Positions 44,485 to 55,942 of a stretch of 64,000 nucleotides of DNA are shown in pieces; the first letter of the stretch is position 1; each line of letters opens with the position of its first letter. The stretch spans positions 25,228,734 through 25,292,733 of the forward strand of contig OY288259.1 of NCBI GenBank assembly GCA_958450325.1. The letters run 5' to 3'. The stretch is from Agrostemma githago. Its lineage: Eukaryota; Streptophyta; Magnoliopsida; Caryophyllales; Caryophyllaceae. The notes beneath the pieces were generated by a model. That model did not search any database, had not been told where the DNA came from, and worked only from the letters and a program-made list of their open reading frames with translations. The position numbers were made by a program, and so were the translations under genes.

Positions 44485-46992
44485 GGTCCGAACCGATCAC
44501 ACTATATGGCAGCTTTTGGTCAGTTCTCAAGAACATCGGGCGGCGCTTACTAAGGCTCTCGATGAAATCAAAGTAGACTCGCTGGTTACCCCCACTGAAA
44601 TGGTAGCCACTATTCTACCTCATCTCAAAGGCAAATCCAAAGGAGAAGGCCCACTTATCACTTTCTCCGAGTCCGACCTTCCACCATTTGGGGCCACCCA
44701 TAACCTGGCCCTTTATATCACAGTGATCTGCCGGGGCAAGTATCTACCCATGACCCTAATTGACGACGGGTCCGCTGTAAATGTCCTTCCCTTAAGGACT
44801 GCTAAGGCTCTCGGCATTACCGAAGCTGACTACCTTCCTACTGCACAAACTATCCAGGCTTTCGATAGGAGCCCGAAATCCGTTGCTGGGGCCGTCAAAC
44901 TAACCATCATAACAGGCCCGGTCGAGAGTAAACTCGAATTCCAAGTGATCGATGTCACCTCATCGTTCAATCTGCTACTTGGAAGGCCCTGGATCCACGC
45001 GGTCAAGGCCGTATCCTCCACTCTCCGCAGGAAGGTCAAGTTACCTTTGCATGACGGGGTCATCACCCTCGAAGCTACTCCCATAGCCGTGTCAAGCTGC
45101 AACACGGCTGGCTCAATCGACCCACGAGGTTTCAATTTTGTGGGAATGATCGAGGAAGAGTATCTCTTTAGGCCCTATTTCACTACTAGCATCGACATGA
45201 TGCTGCAAAACTTGGGCTATCTACCGGGGGCTACCTCAAGGCCCAATCTCCCAGCTGGCAAGATCATCGAGGTCCTGAACGACGGAGAGTCTCGATTCGG
45301 GTTGGGCTACACCATGGCTCAGGGAGATATGGACCGGACAAACACAATCAAGTTTGTCACTCCTGTGTTCGGAGCTATTGAAGCGGGCCTCTATCGACCC
45401 ACCATCTCATATCCCGGGGCCAAATTGGCTCGGGAATGCAACTTCATCCCAGATGATATCTATGCTCTCATCCAAGCTAAATCGAAAGAAGACTCAAACC
45501 ATGCCGAGCCCATGCTGGGGCTCTTATTCGGGGAAAGCAAGATAATCCCGACCCCTAAGGAGGAATTGGTGAACCTGATCCTCCATAGCAACAGGTTCGA
45601 TCTGACCAAACTGATCTCTGAAGTCGGTACCAACACTGGAAAGAGGGCTTGGAGGAAGACGATCAAATGGACCGACAGCGAGGTTCGGGTCTACAAGCTC
45701 ACTACTGGCGAAGGGGACATGCAAGGCGCCGAGTCCGAGTCCGAGTCTAAGTCAGAGTCAGAGTCGGAGTCTGGGTCTAGAGGGTCCAGTACTAGGGTCG
45801 AGTCTGTAACCCCTTTTCCTTTGGTCACACCTGTGGGAGTCTCGGAGTCTGTCCCGAGAGCACTCCCCATCCTGCCTCTGACCAACGATCAGATGGCTGC
45901 TCTCTTTGAGCTATTTTCAAAATTCTCTACCAATAATAACGATAACCGTTCTTCTTACGACTTGTCTTATTTTCAAAACATTTTCAAAAATTTTATTTGC
46001 AATGACATTGAGAAACCCGACGAAAAGGTACCGCTACCTCCGTATCTAGTCGAGCAACTCGAACAAAGGGAATCCCGAGATCCGGTTATTGAGGAAAATG
46101 ACTCTATCAATGTAGGAACCCCTTTAGAGCCTCAGATGCTTAAGTTGGGGTTGTCCTTAGATCCCGAGGAGAAACAACAATTCACGGAACTCCTCCACGA
46201 ATTCAAAGACGTCTTCGCATGATCCTACAAGGACATGCCGGGAATAGACCGGGAGATAGCCGAACACCGTATACCCATCAAAGACGGGTGTAAGCTGGTA
46301 AAGCAAAAACTCCGAAGAATGAGGCCCGAATGGTCTCTTAAAGTCAAACAAGAAGTCGACAAGCAATTCAAAGCGGGCTTCATACAAGTGTCTGAATATC
46401 CAGACTAGGTCGCAAATATCGTACCGATACCCAAGAAAGACGAAAAGGTACGAGTTTGTGTAGATTTCCGGGACCTTAATAAGGCCAGCCCGAAAGACGA
46501 TTTCCAATTGCCACACATCGACATACTGGTGGACAATACTGCCAATCATGCCCTTCTGTCCTTTACGGACGGGTATGCCGGATACAATCAAATCAAAATG
46601 GCGGAAGAAGACATGAGTAAGACCACCTTCACTATGCCTTGGGGGACTTACTGTTACACCGTTATGCCATTTGGGCTTATCAATGCCGGTGCCACTTACC
46701 AACGGACCGCCACTACCTTACTACATGACATGATGCATAAGGAAGTAGAGGTCTACGTGGACGACATGATCGTTAAGTCCAAAGAACGAAATGGGCATAT
46801 TCCGGCCCTTAGAAAGTTCTTCACCCGGCTACGCAAGTACAACATGAGGCTAAACCCTCAAAAATGCAGTTTTGGGGTAACATCGGGCAAATTACTGGGC
46901 CATATCGTCAGCCAGCGCGACATCGAGGTTGACCCAGCGAAAATCAAGGCCATTACCGAGGTGCGACCCCCTAAACCGAAAAGGATATTAGG
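44485..46992 (+). pseudogene. Protease and reverse transcriptase of C1 (broken)
   Basis: Aspartic protease with active-site motif LIDDGSAVNVLP at about 44756-44791, then GRPW near 44983. A Ser/Glu repeat (GAGTCN)n follows at about 45730-45776, and then RT. RT holds VCVDFRDLNKASPK, DGYAGYNQIKM and the catalytic YVDD at 46754-46765. Interruptions in frame are TGA 46220-46222 and TAG 46406-46408, each where tryptophan is expected, and both are shared with C2. A frameshift at about 46985-46992, also shared, separates RT from the next part. This would make viral DNA from element RNA in the cytoplasmic particle if intact; here it cannot. Confidence 0.85.
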
Positions 46993-49359
46993 GGATTTCT
47001 CGGGAAAGTCCAATAAATCAGCCGGTTTATTTCGAAGCTAACCATGGTATACGAGCCCATTTTCAAGAAACTGAAGATAGGAGAACGGGTACTGTGGGAC
47101 GACAAATGTCAAGCAGCTTTCGTTAAGATCAAAGAGATTCTGTCATCTCCGCCGGTATTAATGCCACCTCAACACGGTCTTCCTTTGTCGTTATACTTGA
47201 CAACGACCGAGACAGCCATGGGGGCTATGTTGGCCCAGACGGTTGACTTAGAAGAACGGGCTATCTACTACATCAGTAAAAAGTTCCTAGAATACGAGTG
47301 CAAGTACACGATGCTCGAAAAGACGTGCCTAGCTCTAGTTTGGGCCACTAAAAAGCTCCGACACTATATGCTTAGTCACGAAGTGCATGTGTTGTCTAGA
47401 ATGGATCCAATCAAGTATCTGTTCGAAAAACCCATCCTCAATGGCAGGATATCTAGATGGACTTTAATGGTAGCTGAGTTCGAACTCAAATTCGTGCCAT
47501 TAAAAGCCATCAAAGGTCGGGTAGTAGCCGAATTCCTCGCCGATAGTCCGATATCTGAAGAGGGATATACCGATACCTGGGCCTTCCCAGATGAAGATAT
47601 ATTCCATACTGACACGGAGACATGGGATCTATACTTTGACGGGGCATCCAACTTTCGAGGATTTGGTGTCGGAATTTTGCTAATCTCACCACAAGGAGAG
47701 CACATCCCGTTATCCATTAAATTGGACTTCGACGTGACTAACAACGCAGCCGAGTATGAAGCATGCATTCACGGGTTGCAAGCCGCCGCTCATTTAGGAG
47801 TAACAAACCTCCGGGTCCACGGTGACTCGTCATTAGTCATCAATCAAGCACTCCAGAAATGGAAAACTCGGAACGCAAATCTCGTAGCTTACCAAGCACG
47901 AGTAAGGGTTCTCGAAAAGCAGTTTCAAAAGGTGGAGTACGTTTATCTACCTCGGGAAGAAAACCAGTTTGCAGATGCGCTATCCAAGTTAGTGTCTCTA
48001 CTGAATATCCCGGAACACATGACCAGCATGCCGATCTGCGTCGAAAGACGGTCCGAGCCGGCGTACATCAACGCTATCCAAGACATTGAAATAACTGATC
48101 CAGAACCTTGGTACCAGGATATTCTAACCTACTTAACGTCGGGAGAATATCCGCCGGGATCTGAAAACCGGGCCAAGAAAGCCCTGCGAAGATGGGCCAC
48201 TCAATTCATCCGCACAGACGATGGACAGTTGTACAAAAAGACGGCACATGGGGCTTTACTCCTATGCATCGACAAAACGCTGGCCGAAAAGGTCATGGTC
48301 AAGGTACACGATGGCGAAAACGGCCCGCATATGAACGCCCATATGCTAGCCCGGAAAATCGCAAGACTCGGGTACTACTGGAATAGCATGGAAACCGACT
48401 GCCAGTTATATGTCAAACACTGTCATAACTGTCAGATTTTCGGCAACGTCCAGCATATGCCGTCATCCCTGTTGTATACTATGACTTCACCATGGCCATT
48501 TTCGACATGGGGAATTGATATAATCGGGAAGGTGAACCCTTTCGGGACGGGAGGTCACTGCTTCATTCTAGTGGCTATTGACTATTTTACTAAATGGGTT
48601 AAAGTCGAGTCATATCGTGTCTTGAATGCCAAGCACGTAGCAAAATTTATCCAAGATAAAATTATATGCCGGTACGGGATCCCGCACGAATTCATTAGTG
48701 GTCACGGGACCCATTTTCAAGCCGAAACTGCTACTTTGCTAGCAAAATATAAGATTCAAAGGCATACATCTTCGCCTTACCGTCCCCAAACCAATGGAGC
48801 GGTAGAGGCAGCCAATAAAACGATTGTCACCATACTTAAAAAGATGGCTGATAATTACCGGGATTGGCCCGATGAAATCCCTTTCGCCTTATGGGGGTAT
48901 TAGACATCAATCCGCACCGCAACCGGAGCAACTCTATATTATCTGACATATGGGATGGAGGCAGTCCAGCCGGTCGAGCTCGAGGTACCATCCCTGAGGA
49001 TTCTACTCGAAAGCCAGGTACCTGAAGCAGATTGGGTCCAAGCCCGATACGATTCGTTGGTTCTCTTGGACGAACGACGATCCCGAGCCCTTAACAATAT
49101 CCAGATATACCAAAAAAGGATACAACGTGCTTTCAACAAAAGGGTTAGGCCCAGGAATATCAAAGAGGGCGGTCTAGTCCTAAAATCTGTCAAGCCTTTG
49201 CTACCGGTCGACCCAAGGGGAAAATTCAAACCCAATTAGGCCGGACCATATCTAGTAAAGAAGGTTTTATCAGGAGGAGCCGTAATGCTAACAGACTTGG
49301 ACGGGAACGAATTCGTCAACTCAACCAACTTGGACCAGCTGAAGCGCTACTACCCCTAA
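46993..49359 (+). pseudogene. RNase H, archaeal-type RNase H and integrase of C1 (broken)
   Basis: After the frameshift the frame reads the RT connection (GFLGKVQ), then the gypsy RNase H (LYLTTTETAMGAML, near 47200). A second RNase H follows at about 47630-48000, with acidic residues in YFDGAS, NNAAEYEA, VHGDSS and FADALSKL. Integrase has H...H and HCHNC (near 48418-48432), first Asp in WGIDIIG, and GAVEAANKT for the Glu. The second catalytic Asp is glycine here (ISGHGTHF); C2 has ISDHGTHF. C1-only stops are TAA 47014-47016, TAG 48901-48903 and TAG 49237-49239. The natural end is TAA 49357-49359. Two RNase H domains mark the Tat lineage. Confidence 0.87.
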
Positions 49360-49712
49360 CCTTATCTCAATGTCATTTGCTAAAGTTTATAAAAATTTAT
49401 CTTTTTTTTATAAAAATTAAGCAAGTCAATAAGTTAGGATTACTTATCCTACTGTCGCACATCTCGAACTAATAGTCTTGATGTATTTCAAAAATTGCAA
49501 AAATCTACGTCTGAACTACGGTTGGTTTGATTCCACTAATCGTGGATACGTAGGCAACCCCTCAAAAGGGTACAACCACTGAAATAACGAAAAGACAGGA
49601 ACGTTTTTCACTAATATGTCTTTTATTATTTCAAAAAATGCCTCACGCAAAAATAAATCACACAAAAATCACAGAAAAATAATAGTAATATTTAATAATA
49701 AAATCTAGGAGA
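49360..49712. other. AT-rich spacer between integrase and the antisense gene (C1)
   Basis: No gene. Contains GGATACGTAGGCAACC at about 49543, a short motif I associate with Tat-type elements. It would hold the 3' ends of both convergent transcripts. Confidence 0.6.
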
Positions 49713-51463
49713 CTACTGCTCATACATTTTCCGCTTCCCTTTATCTTTTGGGTCGCGTGGATCCTGAGGTCGACGGGGCGGGGGCGAGCGTTCCCGGATC
49801 ACGAGTGGGACCTCTTTAGCTCGAACCCGTTTCTTCGACTGCGGGTTTTCTGCCACTTGCACTGGTCCAAGCCGAGCCCGTACATGCTCGGGTAGTCTGT
49901 CTCTAGGACCAACTCGGTCCTTAGCCGCCAGTCTTGGGCCAAGTCTCCTTTCTAAGTCCATCTGGAGGCTCACTTTCCCCCATGCACCTTTAGTACTAGA
50001 CCCTTCATTCCGTGTCCTAGTCTTCCCCTTCTGGCCTGACATCAGGCGAACCATGGTAGCCGGGGTGTCTCCATCGTCAAAGAAGCCTCGATTGTCTTTA
50101 GCTTGTTCTCGGCGCAGCAATTCGAAAGCTTCGTCGGTCTTCAAAGCAGCACAGGCTTTAGCAGAATCCGCCTTGGTGCACTTCACATAAGAATCAGATA
50201 CCCAGATCGAATGAGAGGTCTTCGGGATAGGCCAAGTAGCCCGAGTATACCACCTTTGCATCCAGGTATCGCTCATCACATCCGTTAGCTGAGTAGATTC
50301 ACTCACGACCGCCTCAATTTCCGGGATTCTTTGGGCCCGACCATATTGCCTAAGTATGCGATCGGGGTAAAGATGGATTGTTTGCCTAAAAGATAGGATT
50401 AGTTGATAACGGGCCCTATCCCTCGATTCTAAACCAGTCCAGACATAAATGGGCCACCAAGGTACGGTCCAACGGATCAAGGGGCCTCCATGAAAAGATA
50501 GCAGCTCGTCCCAGAATTTTTGGGTAGAAAGGCGAGAAAAGTCAACAGTTCGTCTTCTCGTCATCACTTGATTCGGGCGATATCGGCTTACGTCAAGAGG
50601 AGGATCCAGGATCGATAACCTCTCAAATAGCCAAAGCTGAAAAGTCAAAATCGCGAAAAGTCAAAGTCAAAGTCCAAAAAAAAAATTCGCAAAAATCGCA
50701 AGAAAGGAAAAAATCGAGAAAAATCGAAAAAACCGAGAAAACCGGAAAAATCAGAAATTTCGGAAAAATCGGAAGTTGCAAAAAATTAAAAATTGCGAAA
50801 AACGAAGGAAAATCAGCCTACCTATAGAAGACGGGTACTTCCAGTCAGCCGGATCGACGGATCCCTTTTACGATTATCCAAACCCTGGATAATCTCCCCT
50901 GTAATCAGCCAAGCTGGGCTGTGCTCTGTCTCCATCAGATCAGCTACAGTGAGAAGCCTGACATGGCCCATGCAAGATAACAAATCCTTATGACCCTCAA
51001 AGGCGTAAACATGGAGCATGCAAAAAGTAAAGGCCCTGCGGCTATATACTGGCCTGACCCGGACGTCATCTGGGTTCATAAATTTTTCAGCCAGGTCAAT
51101 CAAAGAAACGGTATCATCTTCTGTCATGCGAGATACCTCCATGTGAGAAAGCCCTAAAAATTCTCGTAATTTTCTCCTCACGTCATGGACTGAAAACGGG
51201 ATGACAGGGCGAAGCATGGGATTCCATCCTCCTACAGTAGCAATTTCCTCAGGAATAGGACAAATTTCGCCTCGAGGAAAGCTAAAAACATGATAAGTAT
51301 CATCCAAGTAGGACAGGCAAGCATCCAAAAAGTGACGATCTACTTGCATTTGACGGATCGTGAATAACTGGGTGACGCCATGCTGGTTCAGGATAACTTT
51401 ATCTGCGTCTCTGAGAAAGCGGGACTAATCTTGCAACATTCCAACTAATCGATCGATACCCAT
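49713..51463 (-). pseudogene. Antisense plant-mobile-domain-like gene, C1 copy (two exons)
   Basis: Exon 1 is 51463-50822, intron 50821-50637 (185 bp), exon 2 50636-49713 with stop TGA or equivalent at its end; about 521 codons. The intron has GT (50821-50820) and TTTTCAG (ending 50637). Joined across it, the protein reads LLQLWLFERL, matching the LQLWxWERF-type signature of the plant mobile domain family (MAIN/MAIL1-like). Other family-like parts are HVFSFPRGE and GEIIQGLD. The C-terminal 100 residues are basic and Arg/Pro-rich. Two in-frame TAGs break it: 51427-51425 (codon 13, probably tryptophan before) and 50824-50822 (glutamine in C2). Capture of such domains by Ty3/gypsy elements is known. 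Function here is not known. Confidence 0.75.
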
Positions 51464-51565
51464 AATGAATTTCTAAAAGAGGAAATAAGCTTCTCAGGGC
51501 TTGTTTTTTCTTTGAAGGAAGAAGGGAATTGTGGGAATCATGAAAAATTATGAGCAAGGAGAGGG

Positions 51566-51573
51566 TATTTATA
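51566..51573 (-). promoter_or_regulatory. TATA box of the antisense gene (C1)
   Basis: TATAAATA on the minus strand, 103 bases upstream of the ATG at 51463, followed by a CT-rich stretch. It suggests that the antisense gene has its own promoter apart from the LTR. Confidence 0.6.
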
Positions 51574-52099
51574 GCATGAAATCGGGTTATCCTCCTCATC
51601 TAAGGATTCCTAATCCCAGAAGATTTAGCATACAGGCCTTATCCAAGGATCTAGCTAAGTCATCCTGAGCATTCCTATTCCTTCTTAGAGTCAAAATACT
51701 TTAATCTTTCAAAACTCTTCCAAATTCAAAATTCCAAAAATTCAAAAAATCTCCTTCAAATTTTATTCCCCAGCGCGAGTCATTTCTCCTAAAAAATGTG
51801 TTACATGCAAACTTTGCATAAATCATTGTACAGGACGACTCAAGCAAAACCGTGCAATCAACTCCCCAGCGGCATTTAATGGGATGATCCCGTATGTGGG
51901 CATACCCAGGACTTATACGACAGGTCTAATTCCCCACGGTGTTATCATCATCAGCTCAAGTATTATTTCCAACTTATGGCTGGCGGGCCCTTTCACGCGA
52001 GTCTAATGGACTTTAAACGACCCGACCGGAAGCTGCCAGGTTTTAATCTCTGATTGACCTAGTAGCTATTCTGACTTTCGCCCTGTCCAAGCCTCAGTC
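51574..52099. other. Upstream region of the antisense gene / 3' untranslated region of C1
   Basis: No ORF of note. It lies between the antisense promoter and the polypurine tract. Confidence 0.6.
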
Positions 52100-52112
52100 A
52101 GAGTGGGGGCTC
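52100..52112 (+). other. Polypurine tract of C1
   Basis: AGAGTGGGGGCTC directly before the LTR start TGTAGACA at 52113. Confidence 0.85.
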
Positions 52113-52707
52113 TGTAGACACCCACATTTTGACTGCCAGGTGTCTATAGCAGTTTCCGACAAACACCCGATGATGATCGGACGCAAACGTGCTTTAATAT
52201 ATTCGGAAACGGGCTCAAAATCATTGGCATTTGGCTTGGACTTTTTTTACGGAGTACATATCTCACAAAACCAACCTCAAAATCAGGCCCAGTGGGTCGT
52301 TTCGAGTCAAATAAGACTAATTTGGATCGAATCCGACACCAGGGGTAAAACCGTCTTTTAGCGACCGAGTCAAAACCCGGTCGAGAAAATTCTCGAGGCA
52401 CACGGACCAGCCGTGACACCTCACACGTCCGGTTTGGAATCCAACACCACAAAAAATCAGCTACACAAAATATTAAACAAATCCGTTTAAGGATAAGATT
52501 CGATCTCAAGTAGGAATTCTATCCTAAAACCGAATCAGATATTCAACCGAGCTGGGACACTCGGCCGAACTACTCCCCCAACCAGCCGGTTCCCTTTCTT
52601 CTCCAACAAGAAAGCGGAATTTACGTTCCTCTCGACTTCTTACATTTCCTATCCTAAGCGGTAGTTCTAACTAAAGCACTTCTCCTAGCCAAGGTCAGGA
52701 ATATTCC

Positions 52708-52715
52708 TATAAATA
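52708..52715 (+). promoter_or_regulatory. TATA box of the shared Tat LTR
   Basis: TATAAATA followed by GGCCCCTTG as in the C1 5' LTR. Confidence 0.7.
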
Positions 52716-53343
52716 GGCCCCTTGTACAACTCAAAATGCATTCGAAAAATATTCATTAACATCAAGCACTCAGAATTACTCACATCAATTACACACATCC
52801 ATAAATATCCTTACACTTAGCATCGAAAAACCGATATTATACCCGAAGGAAACCGGCCCCTAGACCCGACACCCTTCACGTTCCAAACCGAGCCACCACA
52901 ACTCACCGACATCCACTCGACGCTCCTATGCCCAAGCCACGTTCCGACGAGCTCCGATTCGAGTAGACTAAAACATCAAATTCATCTTTTTATTATTTGT
53001 TTTATTATACTAAAACGAATCTCACATGCTAAATTCAACTTTGACGTTAATTTTTCATGCATTAAACCGACTTAGCAACCCATTCAATCCCCCGCATGTT
53101 TATGTAAACAATGTTTGCATATCATTCATCGTATTACTAATGCGCGTATTCAAAAATCAAACGATATCCTAGTAGAGGCCGCTAATGTGCGGGCGGGGTT
53201 GGGTGTTCTTTGTGAACTTCCCAACACGTACCCTCACCCCTTACTCAGAACCTCGGTTTCCGGATGTCCGAGACCATTGGCAACGAGAGTCATTCAATAC
53301 ACGATATCCGATCAAGTCGGTATCGGTATCAAATGCAAAGGGA

Positions 53344-53417
53344 CGAGCCCAATAAACTCTGACATCGAAAATGGGCCGTATTTTGTATACGGCCCACTAC
53401 GACATAGAGTGGGCTCG
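53344..53417 (+). promoter_or_regulatory. Structured poly(A)-signal region, shared LTR
   Basis: CGAGCCCA/TGGGCTCG outer stem and TGGGCCGTAT/ATACGGCCCA inner stem; AATAAA 53351-53356. Confidence 0.6.
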
Positions 53418-53560
53418 AATGGTTCCGAATAACCACAAAATTCGGTGGCGACTCCAACTTCGATTTAAATTTCAATTTGACCTTCTCATATGGAGATTCA
53501 TTCGCCTCACCAAACCCGCGCGTGGCCGTGTCGGGGTGGACCTATGTCATGTTCACAATT

Positions 53561-53578
53561 TGGTGACTCCGATGGGGA
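53561..53578 (+). other. Primer-binding site of C2 (two changes)
   Basis: TGGTGACTCCGATGGGGA differs at two positions from the C1 site, so priming would be weakened. Confidence 0.8.
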
Positions 53579-54640
53579 TTAACTGATGTGTGACTTACCA
53601 TCGGCATCCTCAGGGTGAGACTCGAATAGAAATCGTTTGACTAGTACAATACACATTTTAGTTTTACGGTTCATGCATAACCCCATATTTTCCTGGGCCG
53701 GTACTGGTGACCGACGTCCCACTATACTATCGATGTAGTCCAAATTGGATATGTCGAAGGTGTCCATTAGCCGATTCGTATGGGTTTTACGGCATGTTCT
53801 AAGCTCAACTCGACTTAGGAAGTCCGCCCCAATTCTCGATAGGCTGTGTACACTGGTATAGACCCTTTCAGACTGACCGAGACTTAGAATTAGAGCATAC
53901 AAGGCGTCGTTATACTGCTTCCATGACTACGTGCTACCAGATCTACAAGTCGTTTTTCAAAAACTCGTCTTTTTTCAAAATAGCATCCTTTTCAAAATAT
54001 CCAATTTCAAAACCCGGGACATATACCGAATTTAGGATCCACGATTTTACTCAAAATATCCTATTTTTTAGCCGGTATTATGCCCATTTTAAAACTTGAA
54101 AATATTTTCGAAACTTTTCAAACCCGTCACCCGGCCCACCTTTTCCGTTTTCTCGGAAAAGGCCGGGTTTCCCTCCCGAATTTTTCGGGCTTTCAAAAAT
54201 TCAATTTCAAAACCTTCCTCTTCTTAGAACTTCCCGTATTTAGCAGTGTCGGGTCATGTCGTAGGTCGTCGAGGTCTCTAGCGTCGAAACTCCGTCGATC
54301 TTATATCACGGATTTCCTCCCTATCCCAGTCCGCCTTATTTGACTAAGGCAAGGCCCACCTACGTAGGACATACTCCTACAAGGGTTGGCCCGTCTACAC
54401 AATCGAGTCTAAAAGTCTGGGGAATGTCTCACGTGAACCTCCTTCCGAACAAGGCCCAGCCCACACAGCTGGATCCTAAAGGATGCCCACCTTTCACAAG
54501 TCATCCGTCTAGATGTTTTTTCCGAGTCGTTTCCTCTCTAGTTTCCCTTTTCCTTGCTCGGGATGTACTTTTGTTCTAGGATTTGGGCTAGTTGCTGATT
54601 ACGCGGTGTTCTTACAGACAGGCCATCCTTCACCCGAACG
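53579..54640 (+). other. Untranslated leader of C2
   Basis: Homologous to 24763-25823. No conserved ORF. Confidence 0.7.
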
Positions 54641-55942
54641 ATGACGCAACAAGCCATTGACGAGTTGACCGTTTCGTTGGCCAAGCTCCAAGACCAATTG
54701 ACGAAAATGAGGGAGGATCAGATCGCCATCCTCACTCGGGTAAGCACAGTCGAACAAGGAACTCCTAGCGCTGGGGTTGAAGACGATGGGCCGTTAGCTG
54801 AACTGGCCAGCGCGGTCTACAAACTGCAAGAACAGGTCCACACGACCACCAGCAACACCATCCACACGGAAAATGCTCGGGCTTATTCGCCCCTAACTGA
54901 TGAATTGTCCGCTAATCTCAACTTGACGAGCCTACCCATGTTCGATGGGACTGAAGACCCGGTACTCCATATCCGGGCTTTTAAGGAATTCATGGCAGTT
55001 AAGGGGGTCAAATCGACCATGTTCAAGCATCTCTTTGCTTCATCCTTGGACAAGCACCCGAGAGCCTGGTACTAAAGGCTTGATTCCAAGAAGTACAAAA
55101 CTTGGGACGATGTTGCAACGGAGTTCGCCCGAAACTATGCGGACAATACTGAGATCCAGACGACCATGCGTACTCTGGAGGTCATGGCCCAAGAGCCTAA
55201 GGAGGGTTTCACCAAATACCTGCAAAGGTGGAGGGCTGAAAGTGTCAAGCTGGTCGACAAGCCCAGCGAAAAGGTGCTAGTGGAGGCCTTTGTGAAAAAT
55301 CTCCTCCCATCCTACCGGATCCATCTCCGGTACGCCATCATACCCAATTTCGCCACCTTAACCGAAATGGGTACCAGAATCGAAGACGATTTGAGGTTAG
55401 AGAACCTTACTAAGGCCTCTACTAAGGGGTATCAAGGAGCCAGCTCGTCTTCTGGCAAGCCCGCAACCACAAATGCGGCCCGAAGCATCTTCAACGAGGT
55501 CAATTTGCTAGACACCTTGACCAAAAAGAATACTCCGGCTCGAGTATTCACTGACATAGGGACTACTTATGCTAACGCCTTACAAAGGCTATCTTCTAAG
55601 GGCCTGATCCAGCCGATAGGCCCAATGCCGGAGGTTCCTGTCGAAAAACGGTCCAAAAGCTACAACGCCCAGGCCTATTGACACTATCACCGAGGCAACG
55701 GGCACGACACTGAAAAGTGCTGGAAGTTGAAGCATCTCATTCAAGATCTGATCGAGAGTGGGAAGATACCACTACCCAGCGATAAGCCCAGTAACAAAAA
55801 CAACCCTCTTGCTACTCACGCCATTTTCACTGGAGAAGTAGTCGACTGTACTCATCTCATTTCCCCTTTCATTCCTCAAATCAACGGGATATGGAATGAT
55901 GACGAGGAGGATGTTTACTTGGTTAAGGGGGAAACCGTCCCC
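54641..55942 (+). pseudogene. gag: gag of C2 (broken)
   Basis: Start ATG 54641. It shows the uninterrupted site where the reversed LTR entered C1 (CCACC once, about 54846-54850). The capsid domain is as in C1. TAA at 55073-55075 is private to C2; TGA at 55679-55681 in the zinc-knuckle region is shared with C1. The frame ends at 55942, where a 431-bp deletion relative to C1 removes the rest of the linker and shifts the frame. Confidence 0.87.

Larger units (their letters stand above)
23296..53557 (+). mobile_element. Tat-lineage (Retand/Ogre-like) element C1 with nested insertions
   Basis: LTR (23296-24741), primer-binding site, gag, protease, RT, RNase H, archaeal-type RNase H, integrase, antisense two-exon gene, polypurine tract (52100-52112) and a second LTR (52113-53557). 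A reversed solo LTR (2.4 kb) and a 14.7 kb tandem array lie inside it. Without these the element is about 13.1 kb. The second RNase H and an antisense gene 3' of pol fit the Tat lineage. The 3' LTR is shared with copy C2. Confidence 0.9.
52113..53557 (+). mobile_element. Shared Tat LTR: 3' LTR of C1 and 5' LTR of C2
   Basis: 1445 bp, very close to 23296-24741. It is preceded by a polypurine tract and followed by a primer-binding site, so it serves both internal regions. TATAAATA lies at 52708-52715; the structured AATAAA region is at 53344-53417. No target duplication is expected or seen at either side. Confidence 0.92.

Noticed and set aside
47376..47768. 130-aa minus-strand ORF over RNase H (also 58567-58959)
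   Set aside because: Shadow of the pol frame; conserved only because pol is.
49713..51463. Ordinary host gene between two transposons
   Set aside because: It is present in both Tat copies at the same place between integrase and the LTR, so it belongs to the element.
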